Shown: positions 42,614 through 51,244 of the stretch, piece by piece | How the letters are laid out: every line of letters starts with the position of its first letter | How positions within the stretch are numbered: position 1 is the stretch's first letter | Assembly: GCA_050248955.1 (NCBI GenBank) | Contig: JBFWRK010000022.1 | Coordinates: forward strand, 8,837-72,836 | Source: JBFWRK01 sp050248955 | GTDB taxonomy: Bacteria; Actinomycetota; Acidimicrobiia; Acidimicrobiales; Ilumatobacteraceae | Direction of reading: 5' to 3' | Length of the DNA: 64,000 nucleotides | Position numbers and translations under genes: made by a program | The notes under the pieces: model-generated | What the model saw: only the letters and a program-made list of their open reading frames with translations | Databases searched by the model: none | What the model was told of the DNA's origin: nothing

Positions 42614-43288
42614 CTACGGAGCGGCGTCCGCTGCGACCACGTTCCTCGACCTGCCTTCGATGCCGTCGAGCAATCGGTCGAGTGCGTACCGGAAGCGGTC
42701 CTCGGCCGTACCGACGTACAAGTGGGGAGCAGTGGCGACGGACTCCGGGTGCGAGCGCTCGTCGAGCGACGAGTAGGCCCGCCGCCAGCCCGCGTACCGC
42801 TCGGCGCGCCCCTCGGGAGCGAGCGCGGCCATGGGCGCGTCGAGCGCAGCAGACCCGACCGTCAACTCGATGAGCGCGTGGTAGGCGAGCGCAGCCGTCG
42901 TCGTATCGAGGCCGGCGATGCGCAGCTGGCGGAGCAGCACCTCGGTCACGGCGAACTCGTTCTCGTGCATCGGCGGGCCGCTGCGCACGAGTGCGGCGAG
43001 ATGCGGTTGTGCGACGTGGGCGGCGCGCAGGCGCACGCAGACCTCGGCGACGACTGCTCGCCAGCCGGCGGGCTCGTCCGGGAGCCCCACGGTGATCTCG
43101 GCGATGATCCGGTCCCCGACGGCACGCAGCAGCTCGTCCTTGTCCTTGAAGTGGCGGTAGATCGCCGTCGGGTCGGCACCGAGCGCCTCGCCGAGCCGGC
43201 GCAGCGTGAACCGGTCGGGGCCGTCCTGCTCGATCAGGCGGATCGATGTCGTGATGATCGAGTCCTCGTTCAGCGCGACACGGGTCAC
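42614..43288 (-). CDS. TetR-family transcriptional regulator
   Basis: A 224-residue TetR regulator. The HTH occupies about residues 8-55 (FTLRRLGEALGADPTAIYRHFKDKDELL), and the C-terminal ligand domain carries a TetR_C_33-like helical bundle. Its GTG overlaps the stop of the upstream acyl-CoA dehydrogenase-like gene (GTGA), so the repressor is expressed with its target operon. The likely operator is the palindrome at 44517-44543 in the divergent promoter. Confidence 0.9.
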   Translation of the reverse strand: MTRVALNEDSIITTSIRLIEQDGPDRFTLRRLGEALGADPTAIYRHFKDKDELLRAVGDRIIAEITVGLPDEPAGWRAVVAEVCVRLRAAHVAQPHLAALVRSGPPMHENEFAVTEVLLRQLRIAGLDTTTAALAYHALIELTVGSAALDAPMAALAPEGRAERYAGWRRAYSSLDERSHPESVATAPHLYVGTAEDRFRYALDRLLDGIEGRSRNVVAADAAP

Positions 43289-44484
43289 GACGCATCCTCG
43301 AACAGCCGGGCGCGGCCCAACCGTTCGATGCACACCTCGGCGCTCCACGGCAGCATCGTCGAGCCGAGCCGGGCATCGCGGTACATGCGCTCGAGCGGCA
43401 GCGTCTTCAACATCGACTGGCCACCACACACGCGGATCGCGGTCGACGCGATCTCTGCCGCGTGCTCCATCACCGTCACCGCAGCGGCCCATCCGGTGAC
43501 GAGCTGCGCCTCGGTCGGGTCGAGCACGGCCTCGTCGACGGCGCGGTAGAGGAGTGCCCGCGCCTGCTCGTGGCGCAACTGCATCTGCGCCCAGCCGTAC
43601 TGCTTGACCGGGTGGTCGCGGCGGGCACCGGATGTCTGGCCCGGCAGCTCGCCGCGGAGGTACGCCGCCGTCGTGTCGAGGATGCCGCCGGTCAGCCCCA
43701 GGTAGCTCGGGCAGAGTGACAGGAAGAGCCAGGGGTAGCGCAGCGCAGCCTGGTTGTAGGCGCCGGGCGGCATCCACTCGTTCGACTCGGGCACGAACGC
43801 GTCGCGCATCAGCAGCGTGCGCGAGACGGTGCCGCGCATGCCGAGCGGATCCCAGTCGTCCACGATCGAGACGCCGTCGGCGTGCGCGGGAACGCCGAGC
43901 AAGCGGATCTCGTCCTCGCCCGGCACCTGGCAGGTGACGTTGTAGAAGTCCGCCGCACCCGAGAGCGAGGCGAAGATCTTGCGGCCGGTGACGAGCCAGC
44001 CGCCCTCGACCGGGACCGCCTTCGTGGCGACCCCCGTCGTCGCGCCCGGTGCTAGTCCCTCCGAGAACGGCTGGCTGTGCACGAGGCCGTCCTCGACGAC
44101 GCCGCGGTACATCTCAGTGCGGATCCGCTCGTGGCGCTCACGGTGCGCGGGAGAGAGGTCGAGCAGGTCGGCGACCTCGCCGCACCACAGCATCGTGGCG
44201 TTGTGCATGTTGAACGTCAGCGCAGTCGCGCCGCAGTGGCGGCCGACCTCCTCGCTGACGCGCACGTAGTCCGCGTACGACGCGCCGAGGCCGCCGAAGC
44301 GGGCCGGCACGGACACCGCGAGCAGCCCGACGGCGCGGAAGTCGGCGAAGTTCTCGAACGGGAACGTCGCGTCCCGGTCGTACACGACAGCCCGCTCGGC
44401 GATCACCGGGCCGAGCGCCCTGACCCGCGCCACGAGCTCCTCCCGGGGGGTAGCCGGTCGCTCGTCGGTTCCCACGTCGGTCAT
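43285..44484 (-). CDS. Acyl-CoA dehydrogenase-fold flavoprotein
   Basis: A 399-residue member of the acyl-CoA dehydrogenase superfamily (FNMHNATMLWCGEV; VEGGWLVTGRKIFASLSGAADFY; RVCGGQSMLKTLPLERMYRDAR). The usual C-terminal EGTSEIQ with the catalytic Glu is absent; the end reads STMLPWSAEVCIERLGRARL. It may therefore be an atypical dehydrogenase or a flavin monooxygenase of the DszC type. It is cotranscribed with TetR and diverges from an alpha/beta hydrolase and NicX-like pair. Confidence 0.85.
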   Translation of the reverse strand: MTDVGTDERPATPREELVARVRALGPVIAERAVVYDRDATFPFENFADFRAVGLLAVSVPARFGGLGASYADYVRVSEEVGRHCGATALTFNMHNATMLWCGEVADLLDLSPAHRERHERIRTEMYRGVVEDGLVHSQPFSEGLAPGATTGVATKAVPVEGGWLVTGRKIFASLSGAADFYNVTCQVPGEDEIRLLGVPAHADGVSIVDDWDPLGMRGTVSRTLLMRDAFVPESNEWMPPGAYNQAALRYPWLFLSLCPSYLGLTGGILDTTAAYLRGELPGQTSGARRDHPVKQYGWAQMQLRHEQARALLYRAVDEAVLDPTEAQLVTGWAAAVTVMEHAAEIASTAIRVCGGQSMLKTLPLERMYRDARLGSTMLPWSAEVCIERLGRARLFEDAS

Positions 44485-44516
44485 GGGTCGGCATGATGAC
44501 CGCCCCGACATACGAA

Positions 44517-44557
44517 GTCAACACCGTTGTCATCACTGTTGACGCCCGTGCTACGGT
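44517..44557. promoter_or_regulatory. TetR operator and leaderless promoter of the hydrolase/NicX-like operon
   Basis: GTCAACA (44517-44523) and TGTTGAC (44537-44543) are perfect arms of a 27-bp palindrome; an extra GTTG lies within. Just downstream TACGGT (44552-44557) sits six bases before the ATG at 44564, giving a leaderless plus-strand transcript. The operator would cover its -35 region and lies 33 bp before the divergent flavoprotein start. Confidence 0.6.
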
Positions 44558-44563
44558 GGCCTG

Positions 44564-45370
44564 ATGTCGCCGAGCGTCGACGTCCGGGGGGAGCGGTTCG
44601 CGTGGCGTGAGGCCGGTCGCGGAGACGGCCTGCCGATCGTGCTGCTCCATGGTCTCGGTGGCAGCCGCATCTCGTGGGAGCCGCAGTTGGCCGGCCTCTC
44701 CGAGCGGCGCCGTGTCGCGGCGTGGGACCTTCCCGGCTACGGCGAATCCCCGGCGGACGACGGCCCGCTGACGTTCGTCCGCCTGGCCGACGACGTGGCT
44801 GCATTCGCGGACGAGCTCGGTGCCGAGCGCTTTCATCTCGTCGGCATCTCGTTCGGCGGCATGATCGCCCAGTACGCCGCGGTCGCGCACCGCGAGCGCG
44901 TCGACACGCTGACGCTGCTCTCGACGAGCCCCTGCTTCGGCCTCGACGGCACGTCGCCGGACGCGTGGCGTGCGGCGCGACTGGCACCGCTCGATGCGGG
45001 TCGTGAACCGGCCGATTTCGCCGAGGCGGTGCTGGCGGGCATCGCCGGTCCCGGCATCTCGCCCGTCGCGCTCGCCGGCCAGCGGGCAGCGATGGCCAGG
45101 ATCACCGGCGCGGCCCTGCGGCGGGCGATCGACTGCATCGTCGCCCACGACAGTCGGGCCGTGCTCGGGTCGGTCGCCGCGCCCACGCTGTGCCTTGCCG
45201 GCGAGCTCGACACCGAGACACCGGCCGCGTACGCCGAGGTGCTCGCCGAGCTGATCCCGGGTGCGCGGGTGGAGGTGTTGCCCGGAGCGGGCCATCTGCT
45301 CAACGTCGAAGCACCCGAGGCCGTGAACGCGTTGATCGAAGAGCACATCGAGCGAGTGGAGCGGGGATGA
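44564..45370 (+). CDS. Alpha/beta hydrolase (possible N-formylmaleamate deformylase-like)
   Basis: A 268-residue alpha/beta hydrolase with HGLGGSR (oxyanion), GISFGGMIAQY (nucleophile Ser) and PGAGHLLNVEAPEAV (catalytic His); the acid is near AGELDTETP. Coupling by ATGA to a NicX-like gene recalls the NicD deformylase of nicotinate catabolism, which also has this fold. Other ester or C-C hydrolase roles remain possible. Confidence 0.88.
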   Translation: MSPSVDVRGERFAWREAGRGDGLPIVLLHGLGGSRISWEPQLAGLSERRRVAAWDLPGYGESPADDGPLTFVRLADDVAAFADELGAERFHLVGISFGGMIAQYAAVAHRERVDTLTLLSTSPCFGLDGTSPDAWRAARLAPLDAGREPADFAEAVLAGIAGPGISPVALAGQRAAMARITGAALRRAIDCIVAHDSRAVLGSVAAPTLCLAGELDTETPAAYAEVLAELIPGARVEVLPGAGHLLNVEAPEAVNALIEEHIERVERG

Positions 45371-46404
45371 CCGAGTGGCGCTACATCGAGTCGTTCGCGG
45401 CGCACTTCGTGCGCTGTGATCTGCGCGCCGGAGAGGTCGTCGTGATCCTGAGCGAGACGCAGAGCCGGTCCGTCCTCGTCGACACCGCCCGCCTCGCCGC
45501 CCAGTCCCTCGGCGCGGCCGTGTTCGACGTCGTCGTGCCGACGCCGCCGAGCAGCGCTCCGGTCCCGATCCGTTCGACGGGAGCGTCGCAGGCGATCGCC
45601 GGCAACCGGAGCGTCATTGCGGCGCTGGCGTCGGCCGGCCTCGTGATCGACTGCACGGTGGAAGGGCTGCTGCACTCACCCGAGCTCGGCGAGATCCTCG
45701 CCGGCGGCGCGAGGGTGCTCATGGTCTCGAACGAGCACCCCGACACGTTCGACCGACTCGTGTGGGACCCCGACCTCCCGCGGCGCGTCGAGCTCGGTCA
45801 CTCCTGGCTGCGTGCCGCCGACACGATGACCGTCACGAGCGCCGCGGGCACGGACCTCACCGTGCGTCTCGCCGGCGCCGTGACGGCGGGGTCGACCGGA
45901 TTGACGTCAGGCCCCGGGTCGATCGCCCACTGGCCGGGCGGTCTGGTGCTCGCGTTTCCAGCGGCGGGCACCGTGTCCGGCACGATCGTGCTCGCGCCGG
46001 GCGACATCAACCTCACGTTCAACCGGTACCTCGAGTCGCCGGTGATGTTGATGCTCGAGGACGACCACATCGTGGAGATCGCCGGCGACGGTCTCGACGC
46101 CGCGCTGTTCAGCTCGTACCTCGGTGCGTTCGACGACCGTGCGAGCTATGCCACGAGCCACGTCGGCTGGGGCATGAACCCTGCCGCCCGCTGGGACTAC
46201 CTCGAGCTGTACGACCGCCGCGAGACCTGGGGGACCGAGGCGCGCGCCTTCGCTGGCAACTTCCTCTACTCGACGGGCGCGAACGAGAACGCGGGCCGGT
46301 TCACGGCCGGCCACTTCGACCTGCCGATGCGCGGCTGCACCGTCCGACTCGACGACCGCGTCGTCGTCGACGGCGGCGAGCTCGTCGCCGAGCTCCGATC
46401 CTGA
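45367..46404 (+). CDS. NicX-like (2,5-dihydroxypyridine 5,6-dioxygenase/M29 peptidase fold) protein
   Basis: A 345-residue protein whose layout resembles NicX and M29 aminopeptidase-related proteins: an N-terminal Rossmann-like half (CDLRAGEVVVILSETQSRSVLVDTARL pattern), a central SIAHWPGGLVLAFPAAGTV, and a C-terminal half with HVGWGMNPAARWDYLELYD and ENAGRFTAGHFDLPMRGCTV. NicX opens the ring of 2,5-dihydroxypyridine using Fe(II). Assignment rests on overall pattern and the hydrolase partner, so ring-opening dioxygenase is probable but not certain. Confidence 0.68.
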   Translation: MTEWRYIESFAAHFVRCDLRAGEVVVILSETQSRSVLVDTARLAAQSLGAAVFDVVVPTPPSSAPVPIRSTGASQAIAGNRSVIAALASAGLVIDCTVEGLLHSPELGEILAGGARVLMVSNEHPDTFDRLVWDPDLPRRVELGHSWLRAADTMTVTSAAGTDLTVRLAGAVTAGSTGLTSGPGSIAHWPGGLVLAFPAAGTVSGTIVLAPGDINLTFNRYLESPVMLMLEDDHIVEIAGDGLDAALFSSYLGAFDDRASYATSHVGWGMNPAARWDYLELYDRRETWGTEARAFAGNFLYSTGANENAGRFTAGHFDLPMRGCTVRLDDRVVVDGGELVAELRS

Positions 46405-46408
46405 CCGA

Positions 46409-48217
46409 TCAGATCCGGCCCGCGGCGCGGGCGGCAGCTTCGGCCGCGTCCAGTTGGCCCTCGACGATCGCCAGGCCTGCGTCCCAGAAGCCCGGATCGG
46501 TGAGGTCGAAGCCGACGATTGCGGCGAGCTCCTCCGGCGGTTGCGAGCCACCGGCACGCAGCAGCTCGAGGTAGCTGGGAACGAACGCGTCCCCCTCCGC
46601 CTGGTACCGGGCGTAGACCGACAGCGCGAGCAGCTGGCCGTACGAGTAGGCGTAGACGTATCCGGGCGTCGCGATGAAGTGCGGGATGTAGCTCCACCAG
46701 CTGCGGTAATCGTCGGTCACCTCGACCGCGTCGCCGAGCATCGCCGTCTGGCTCTCTGCCCACAGCTCGCCGAACCGATCGACGGAGAGCTCACCCTCGG
46801 TGCGCCGCGCCGTGTGGCAGGCATGTTCGAAGCGGTTCATCGCGACCTGTCGGAACACCGTCGCGATCGAGTCCTCGAGCGTCGAGGCGAGCAGCGCGAA
46901 CCGCTCGCCGGGGTCGTCGAGCATCGACAGCAGCCGGTTGTTCGTGACGGTCTCGCCGAACACCGACGCAGTCTCGGCGAGCGTGAGCGGCGTCGACTGG
47001 TGGAAGATCCCCTGCTCTCGCGCGAGGTAGCCGTGGACTCCGTGGCCGAGCTCGTGGGCGAGCGTCAGCACGTCGCGGTGCCGGCTCGTCCAGTTGAGGA
47101 GCACGTACGGGTGCAGGTCGGGAACGGCGTAGGCACAGAACGCGCCGCCGCGCTTGCCGGGTCGGAGCGGCGCATCGATCCACTGCTCGTCGATGAAGCG
47201 ACCGACGACCCCGGCGAGCTCCGGCGAGAACGACGCGTACGCGTCGCGGACGATCCCGGTCGCCTCGGCCCAGCCGATCGTCGACTCGCTCGCCGCGACC
47301 GAGGCCATGCGGTCGTGGTCGACGAGGCGATCGACGCCGAGCACCTGTGCCTTCAGCGCGTACCAGCGCTGCGGGATGTCGTAGCGGGCAACGACCGCCC
47401 GGACCAGCGCGTCGACCGACTCGTCCGACGCTTCGTTCGCCAGGTTCCGCGCGGACACCCAGCTCGGGTAGGCCCGCAACCGGTCGTCGACGCTGCGGTC
47501 GAGGAGGAGCGTGTTGTAGATGAACGCCCGTGTCCGCAAGCCGGGCCCGAGCGCAGCCGTGACTGCCCCAGCCGCGGTGGCGCGGACGTCGTGCTCGGGA
47601 TGCTGCAGCAGCGACAGCGCCTGCATCAACGGGACCGCTCCGCCCAGGTCGTCGGGCAACGTCACCTCGATCGCCGAGGTCTGCTCCTCGAACAGCCGTA
47701 CCCACGCAGCCGAGCCGACGACGGACGTCTCGCTGAGCACTGTCTCCTCCGGCTCGGAGAGCAGGTGCGGTCGGGTCCGGCGCAGCGTCACGAGATGGTG
47801 CTTCGCGAACGCCAGGCGCTCGTCGGCGAGCACGGTCGCCGCGTGGTCGTCGTCGACCACCGCCCACTCGAGGTCGACGAACAACGAGCGGGTCGTGATC
47901 GTCGTGGTGCGCTCGCGCACGGCCTGCATCGCCGCACCTCGCTGTGGATCCGCGGTGTTCTCGCTGAAGCGGAGCGACGTGTAGTGGCCCGCCCGGCTGA
48001 GCAGTTCGGCGATCTTCGCGACCATGCCCATCATCGCGGCGAGCTCGCCGGCGTCGAGCGAACCGACGCGTCCCTTGTACTGCTGGAGGTCAGCGGTGAT
48101 CGCGTCGGCCTCGTCGAGGAGACGCTCGGGCGAACCGGCGTGACCGAGCAGGGGCTCCAGCTCCCACGCAACGTCGGCGGCGGTGAGGTCGGCGTTCTCG
48201 TCAGCGGTGACTGTCAT
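46409..48217 (-). CDS. M3-family oligoendopeptidase (PepF type)
   Basis: A 602-residue zinc oligopeptidase acting on intracellular peptides. The metal site is LAHELGHGVHGYL with the HExxH signature; the third ligand Glu lies about 25 residues on in LAETASVFGE. TSRHRDVLTLAH and the C-terminal YVYAYSYGQLLALSVY are family hallmarks. The gene ends 5 bp from the convergent NicX-like gene and diverges from an amidase, 41 bp away. Confidence 0.94.
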   Translation of the reverse strand: MTVTADENADLTAADVAWELEPLLGHAGSPERLLDEADAITADLQQYKGRVGSLDAGELAAMMGMVAKIAELLSRAGHYTSLRFSENTADPQRGAAMQAVRERTTTITTRSLFVDLEWAVVDDDHAATVLADERLAFAKHHLVTLRRTRPHLLSEPEETVLSETSVVGSAAWVRLFEEQTSAIEVTLPDDLGGAVPLMQALSLLQHPEHDVRATAAGAVTAALGPGLRTRAFIYNTLLLDRSVDDRLRAYPSWVSARNLANEASDESVDALVRAVVARYDIPQRWYALKAQVLGVDRLVDHDRMASVAASESTIGWAEATGIVRDAYASFSPELAGVVGRFIDEQWIDAPLRPGKRGGAFCAYAVPDLHPYVLLNWTSRHRDVLTLAHELGHGVHGYLAREQGIFHQSTPLTLAETASVFGETVTNNRLLSMLDDPGERFALLASTLEDSIATVFRQVAMNRFEHACHTARRTEGELSVDRFGELWAESQTAMLGDAVEVTDDYRSWWSYIPHFIATPGYVYAYSYGQLLALSVYARYQAEGDAFVPSYLELLRAGGSQPPEELAAIVGFDLTDPGFWDAGLAIVEGQLDAAEAAARAAGRI

Positions 48218-48258
48218 GCCGTCAAGGATGCCATCCGCGAGCGTGGGAAGATCAGGGA

Positions 48259-49689
48259 ATGGGGGCGGGGGCTCATCGGACGGAGATGCCGACCGTCGTC
48301 GACGCGGCCCGATCGATCCGGTCGGGGGAGTCGTCCGCGCTGCGGCTGATGGAGGCCTGCCTCGCCGCGATCGACCGGCTCGACCCGGGGCTCAACGCGT
48401 TCGTCCACCTCGACCGCGACGGGGCGCTCGCGGCGGCGAGCGCTGTCGATGACGACGTGCGAGCTGGTCGTGGTGACGCGCTCGGCCCGCTCGCCGGCGT
48501 CCCGTTCGGCGTGAAGGACCTCGAGCACTGCGCCGGCATGCCGACCACGCGAGGGTCGCGCTGGTACGCCGACGGCCCGCCGGCCGCACACGACGAGATC
48601 CACGTCGCGCGCCTGCGCGCCGCCGGCGCGATCCCCGTCGGCAAGACCGCGACGCCAGAGTTCGGCGTGTGGGCGTACACCGCCAGCCCGCTCCTCGGTG
48701 TGACCCGCAACCCCTGGGACGACACGCGCACGCCGGGCGGGTCGAGTGGCGGGTCGAGCGCCGCGGTGTCCGCCGGGATGGTGCCGTTCTGCACCGCGAG
48801 CGACGGTGGTGGTTCGATCCGCACGCCGGCGAGCTTCACCGGTCTCGTCGGGCTGAAGCCGTCGTACGGGCGCATCCCGACACTCGGCGTCACGCACCTC
48901 GCCCAGAACGCAGTGCACGGGTGTCTGGCTACGACGGTGGCCGACACCGCGCTGCTGCTCGACGTGATGGCCGGCCCGGACCTCCGAGATCGGACGTGCC
49001 TGCCGTCGCCGGTGGGCAGCTACCGGAGCGCGATCGAACGGCTCGACACCGCCGGACTGCGGATCGCGTGGTCGAGCGATCTGGGCTTCGCCGTCGTCGA
49101 TCCGGCTGTGAGCGCGCTGTGCGAGCGCGCCGCGCGGGTGCTCGTCGAGGCGCTCGGCGCAACGCTCATCGACCGCGCAGTCGAGCTGGACGACTACATC
49201 GCCGTCTACGCGCATGTCGAAGGTGCCGACCGGTTCGTCGGCGTCGAGCCGACGCTCTGGCAGGATCGGCTCGGGGAGCTCGACCCGCTGGCCGCGCCCG
49301 GGTGGGCCTCGGCGAGCCGCGCCACGCTGCCGAAGCTCGCCGCCGTCGAAGAGACGCGTCGCCGTCTCGCGACGGATGTGGCCGCAGTGTTCGACGACGT
49401 CGATCTGCTCGTGACGCCGATGTCGGCGTGCGCCGCCTTCGCGGCGGAAGGCCCGATGCCGACCGAGATCGCGGGCGTGGCGGTACATGGCGGCATGGCG
49501 GTGATCCACGCGATGTTGGCGAACCTCGTCAACCTTCCTGCGATCAGCGTTCCGGCCGGGCTGACGATCGAGGGATTGCCTGTCGGGCTGCAGGTGATCG
49601 GGCCCCGCCACCGCGAGGACCTGCTGCTCGCGGTCGCGCACCGCTACGAGGCAACGAACCCGTGGCCGCGCCACAGTCCTCGTCGCTGA
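48259..49689 (+). CDS. Amidase (amidase signature family)
   Basis: A 476-residue Ser-cisSer-Lys amidase. Lys lies in PFGVKDLEH, the cis-Ser in the Gly/Ser-rich GGSSGGSSAAVSAG and the nucleophile in DGGGSIRTPAS. Members hydrolyse amides or act in GatCAB; with no gatC or gatB nearby a catabolic amidase is likelier. Given the NicX-like cluster 2 kb away it could serve amide intermediates, but the M3 peptidase intervenes. Confidence 0.92.
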   Translation: MGAGAHRTEMPTVVDAARSIRSGESSALRLMEACLAAIDRLDPGLNAFVHLDRDGALAAASAVDDDVRAGRGDALGPLAGVPFGVKDLEHCAGMPTTRGSRWYADGPPAAHDEIHVARLRAAGAIPVGKTATPEFGVWAYTASPLLGVTRNPWDDTRTPGGSSGGSSAAVSAGMVPFCTASDGGGSIRTPASFTGLVGLKPSYGRIPTLGVTHLAQNAVHGCLATTVADTALLLDVMAGPDLRDRTCLPSPVGSYRSAIERLDTAGLRIAWSSDLGFAVVDPAVSALCERAARVLVEALGATLIDRAVELDDYIAVYAHVEGADRFVGVEPTLWQDRLGELDPLAAPGWASASRATLPKLAAVEETRRRLATDVAAVFDDVDLLVTPMSACAAFAAEGPMPTEIAGVAVHGGMAVIHAMLANLVNLPAISVPAGLTIEGLPVGLQVIGPRHREDLLLAVAHRYEATNPWPRHSPRR

Positions 49690-49814
49690 CGCTTCGCTGC
49701 AGCGCAGTCGTCGCGCACGAATCGGCCATCGTGCGTTTCGTCGAGTGCACGCCGGGGTAAGTCGGCAGCTGCGGCGCGCACGAACGGCGCGCTCATCACG
49801 GGAGGAGCGACTTC

Positions 49815-50453
49815 GTGAACGACCCCACGACGCTGTTGAAGCAGGATCATCGCAAGGTGAAGAAGATGCTCACCGAGCTCGGTGAGATGGACGAGGGGCC
49901 CGAGCGTCAACGACTGCTGCGCGACGTGGAGCGCGAGCTCCGCCTGCACATGGAGATCGAGGAGAAGATCCTCTATCCGTTGATCCCGAAGACGATGGAC
50001 GATCCCGAAGCACTCGAAGAGGCGAACGTCGAGCACCAGCTCGCGCGTGAGGGTCTCGCGAAGCTCGACGAGCTCGTGTCGGCGCCGGGCTTCGGCGCCG
50101 CCGTCGAGATGCTCCTCGGCGGCATCAGCCATCACGTCGAGGAAGAGGAGAGCGAGATCCTGCCTTCGATGAAGTCGGACCTCGGTCGCGAGAAGTGGAT
50201 GGAGCTCGGCGACCGGATCGTCGACGCGAAGATCCGAGCGGGCATGTCGCCGCAGCCGACGTCGTCGGGACGCGCCAAGTCCGCAACCGGGCGGAGCACG
50301 GCAGCCGCCAAGCGCGCAGCACCGTCGAAGAAGGCAGCGGCGAAGCGCACCGCGAAGCCGAAGTCGGCGGCGAAGCCGAAGTCGGCAGCCAAGTCGAGAT
50401 CGGCCGCGACGGCGACGAAGCGCACGACGAAGCGCACCAGCCGGACGGGCTGA
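49815..50453 (+). CDS. Hemerythrin-like protein with a histone-H1-like basic tail
   Basis: A 212-residue protein. Residues 1-140 form a hemerythrin/HHE four-helix bundle with His/Glu iron ligands at LLKQDHRKV, LHMEIEEKILYPL, VEHQLAREG and ISHHVEEEESEILP. Residues 150-212 are a Lys/Ala/Ser/Arg tail with KPKSAA repeats, as in histone H1 and actinobacterial HupB/Lsr2-associated proteins. The tail probably binds DNA or RNA, bringing a di-iron oxygen or NO sensor to the nucleoid. GTG start after GGAGGAG. Confidence 0.88.
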   Translation: MNDPTTLLKQDHRKVKKMLTELGEMDEGPERQRLLRDVERELRLHMEIEEKILYPLIPKTMDDPEALEEANVEHQLAREGLAKLDELVSAPGFGAAVEMLLGGISHHVEEEESEILPSMKSDLGREKWMELGDRIVDAKIRAGMSPQPTSSGRAKSATGRSTAAAKRAAPSKKAAAKRTAKPKSAAKPKSAAKSRSAATATKRTTKRTSRTG

Positions 50454-50500
50454 GCGTCGCAGCCGACTGCCGGTTGGAACGCCGCGGAGAGCGGAGATCA

Positions 50501-51244
50501 ATGAGCGAAGCCGAGTTCGACCGCACCGCGGCGTCGATCGCTGCCGAGCTCGACGGCGCAGCCCTCGATCAACGTGTGGCGGCGGCGTGCCGGGGTTCTG
50601 GTAACCCCGCCGCGCTGGCGTGGCTTGCGGAGGGGCTCGGCCTGAACGAGCACAGCCGCGCGATCGACCTCGGTGCCGGGCTCGGCGGTCCGGCGGCGTG
50701 GATCTCGCGTCGGTACGGATGCACGGTGATCGCGCTCGAGCCCGCCGGCGGTGCGGCTACCGGGGCGGACGCGCTGTTCGACCTCTGCGTCGTGCGGGGC
50801 GAGGCGGCGCACGCTCCGTTCCGAGACGATTCGTTCGAGGTCGCCCTGCTCCTCGGCGTGATCTCGGTCGTGGACGACGCTGCCGCCGTGCTGCGCGAAG
50901 CGCGTCGCGTCGGGGCACGACTCGGCCTGCTGGACTACTGCTCCACGAACACGGCCCCGGTTCGCGCCGGGGGGAGCGAGTTCCGGTCGTCGGCCGCGCT
51001 GGAGGCGATCGTCGAATCGGCCGGCTGGGTCGTCGAGCAGGCGGTCGATCTCACGCTCCCGGCGCCTGCGTCATGGGACGAGGCTGCCGATGCGATCGAT
51101 CCCGACATCGACGCCGAAGCATCGGCATCAGAGGCCGAGGTGGTGGCTGCGATCGAAGCCGGCATCATCGCACCGCGGATGCTCATCGCCGCCCGCGGCG
51201 ACAGAGCGCGGCATCTCACCGCAGTATCCTCGAGTTCGAGGTGA
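50501..51244 (+). CDS. SAM-dependent methyltransferase
   Basis: A 247-residue class I methyltransferase. Motif I is AIDLGAGLGGPAAWISRRYG, the acidic strand II end is IALEPAGG, and motif IV reads FEVALLLGVISVVDD. GAGLGG differs little from the standard GxGxG. The ATG follows GCGGAG. The stop overlaps the MTHFR-like start in TGATG, suggesting a shared one-carbon function, for example methylating a C1 acceptor. Confidence 0.85.
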   Translation: MSEAEFDRTAASIAAELDGAALDQRVAAACRGSGNPAALAWLAEGLGLNEHSRAIDLGAGLGGPAAWISRRYGCTVIALEPAGGAATGADALFDLCVVRGEAAHAPFRDDSFEVALLLGVISVVDDAAAVLREARRVGARLGLLDYCSTNTAPVRAGGSEFRSSAALEAIVESAGWVVEQAVDLTLPAPASWDEAADAIDPDIDAEASASEAEVVAAIEAGIIAPRMLIAARGDRARHLTAVSSSSR

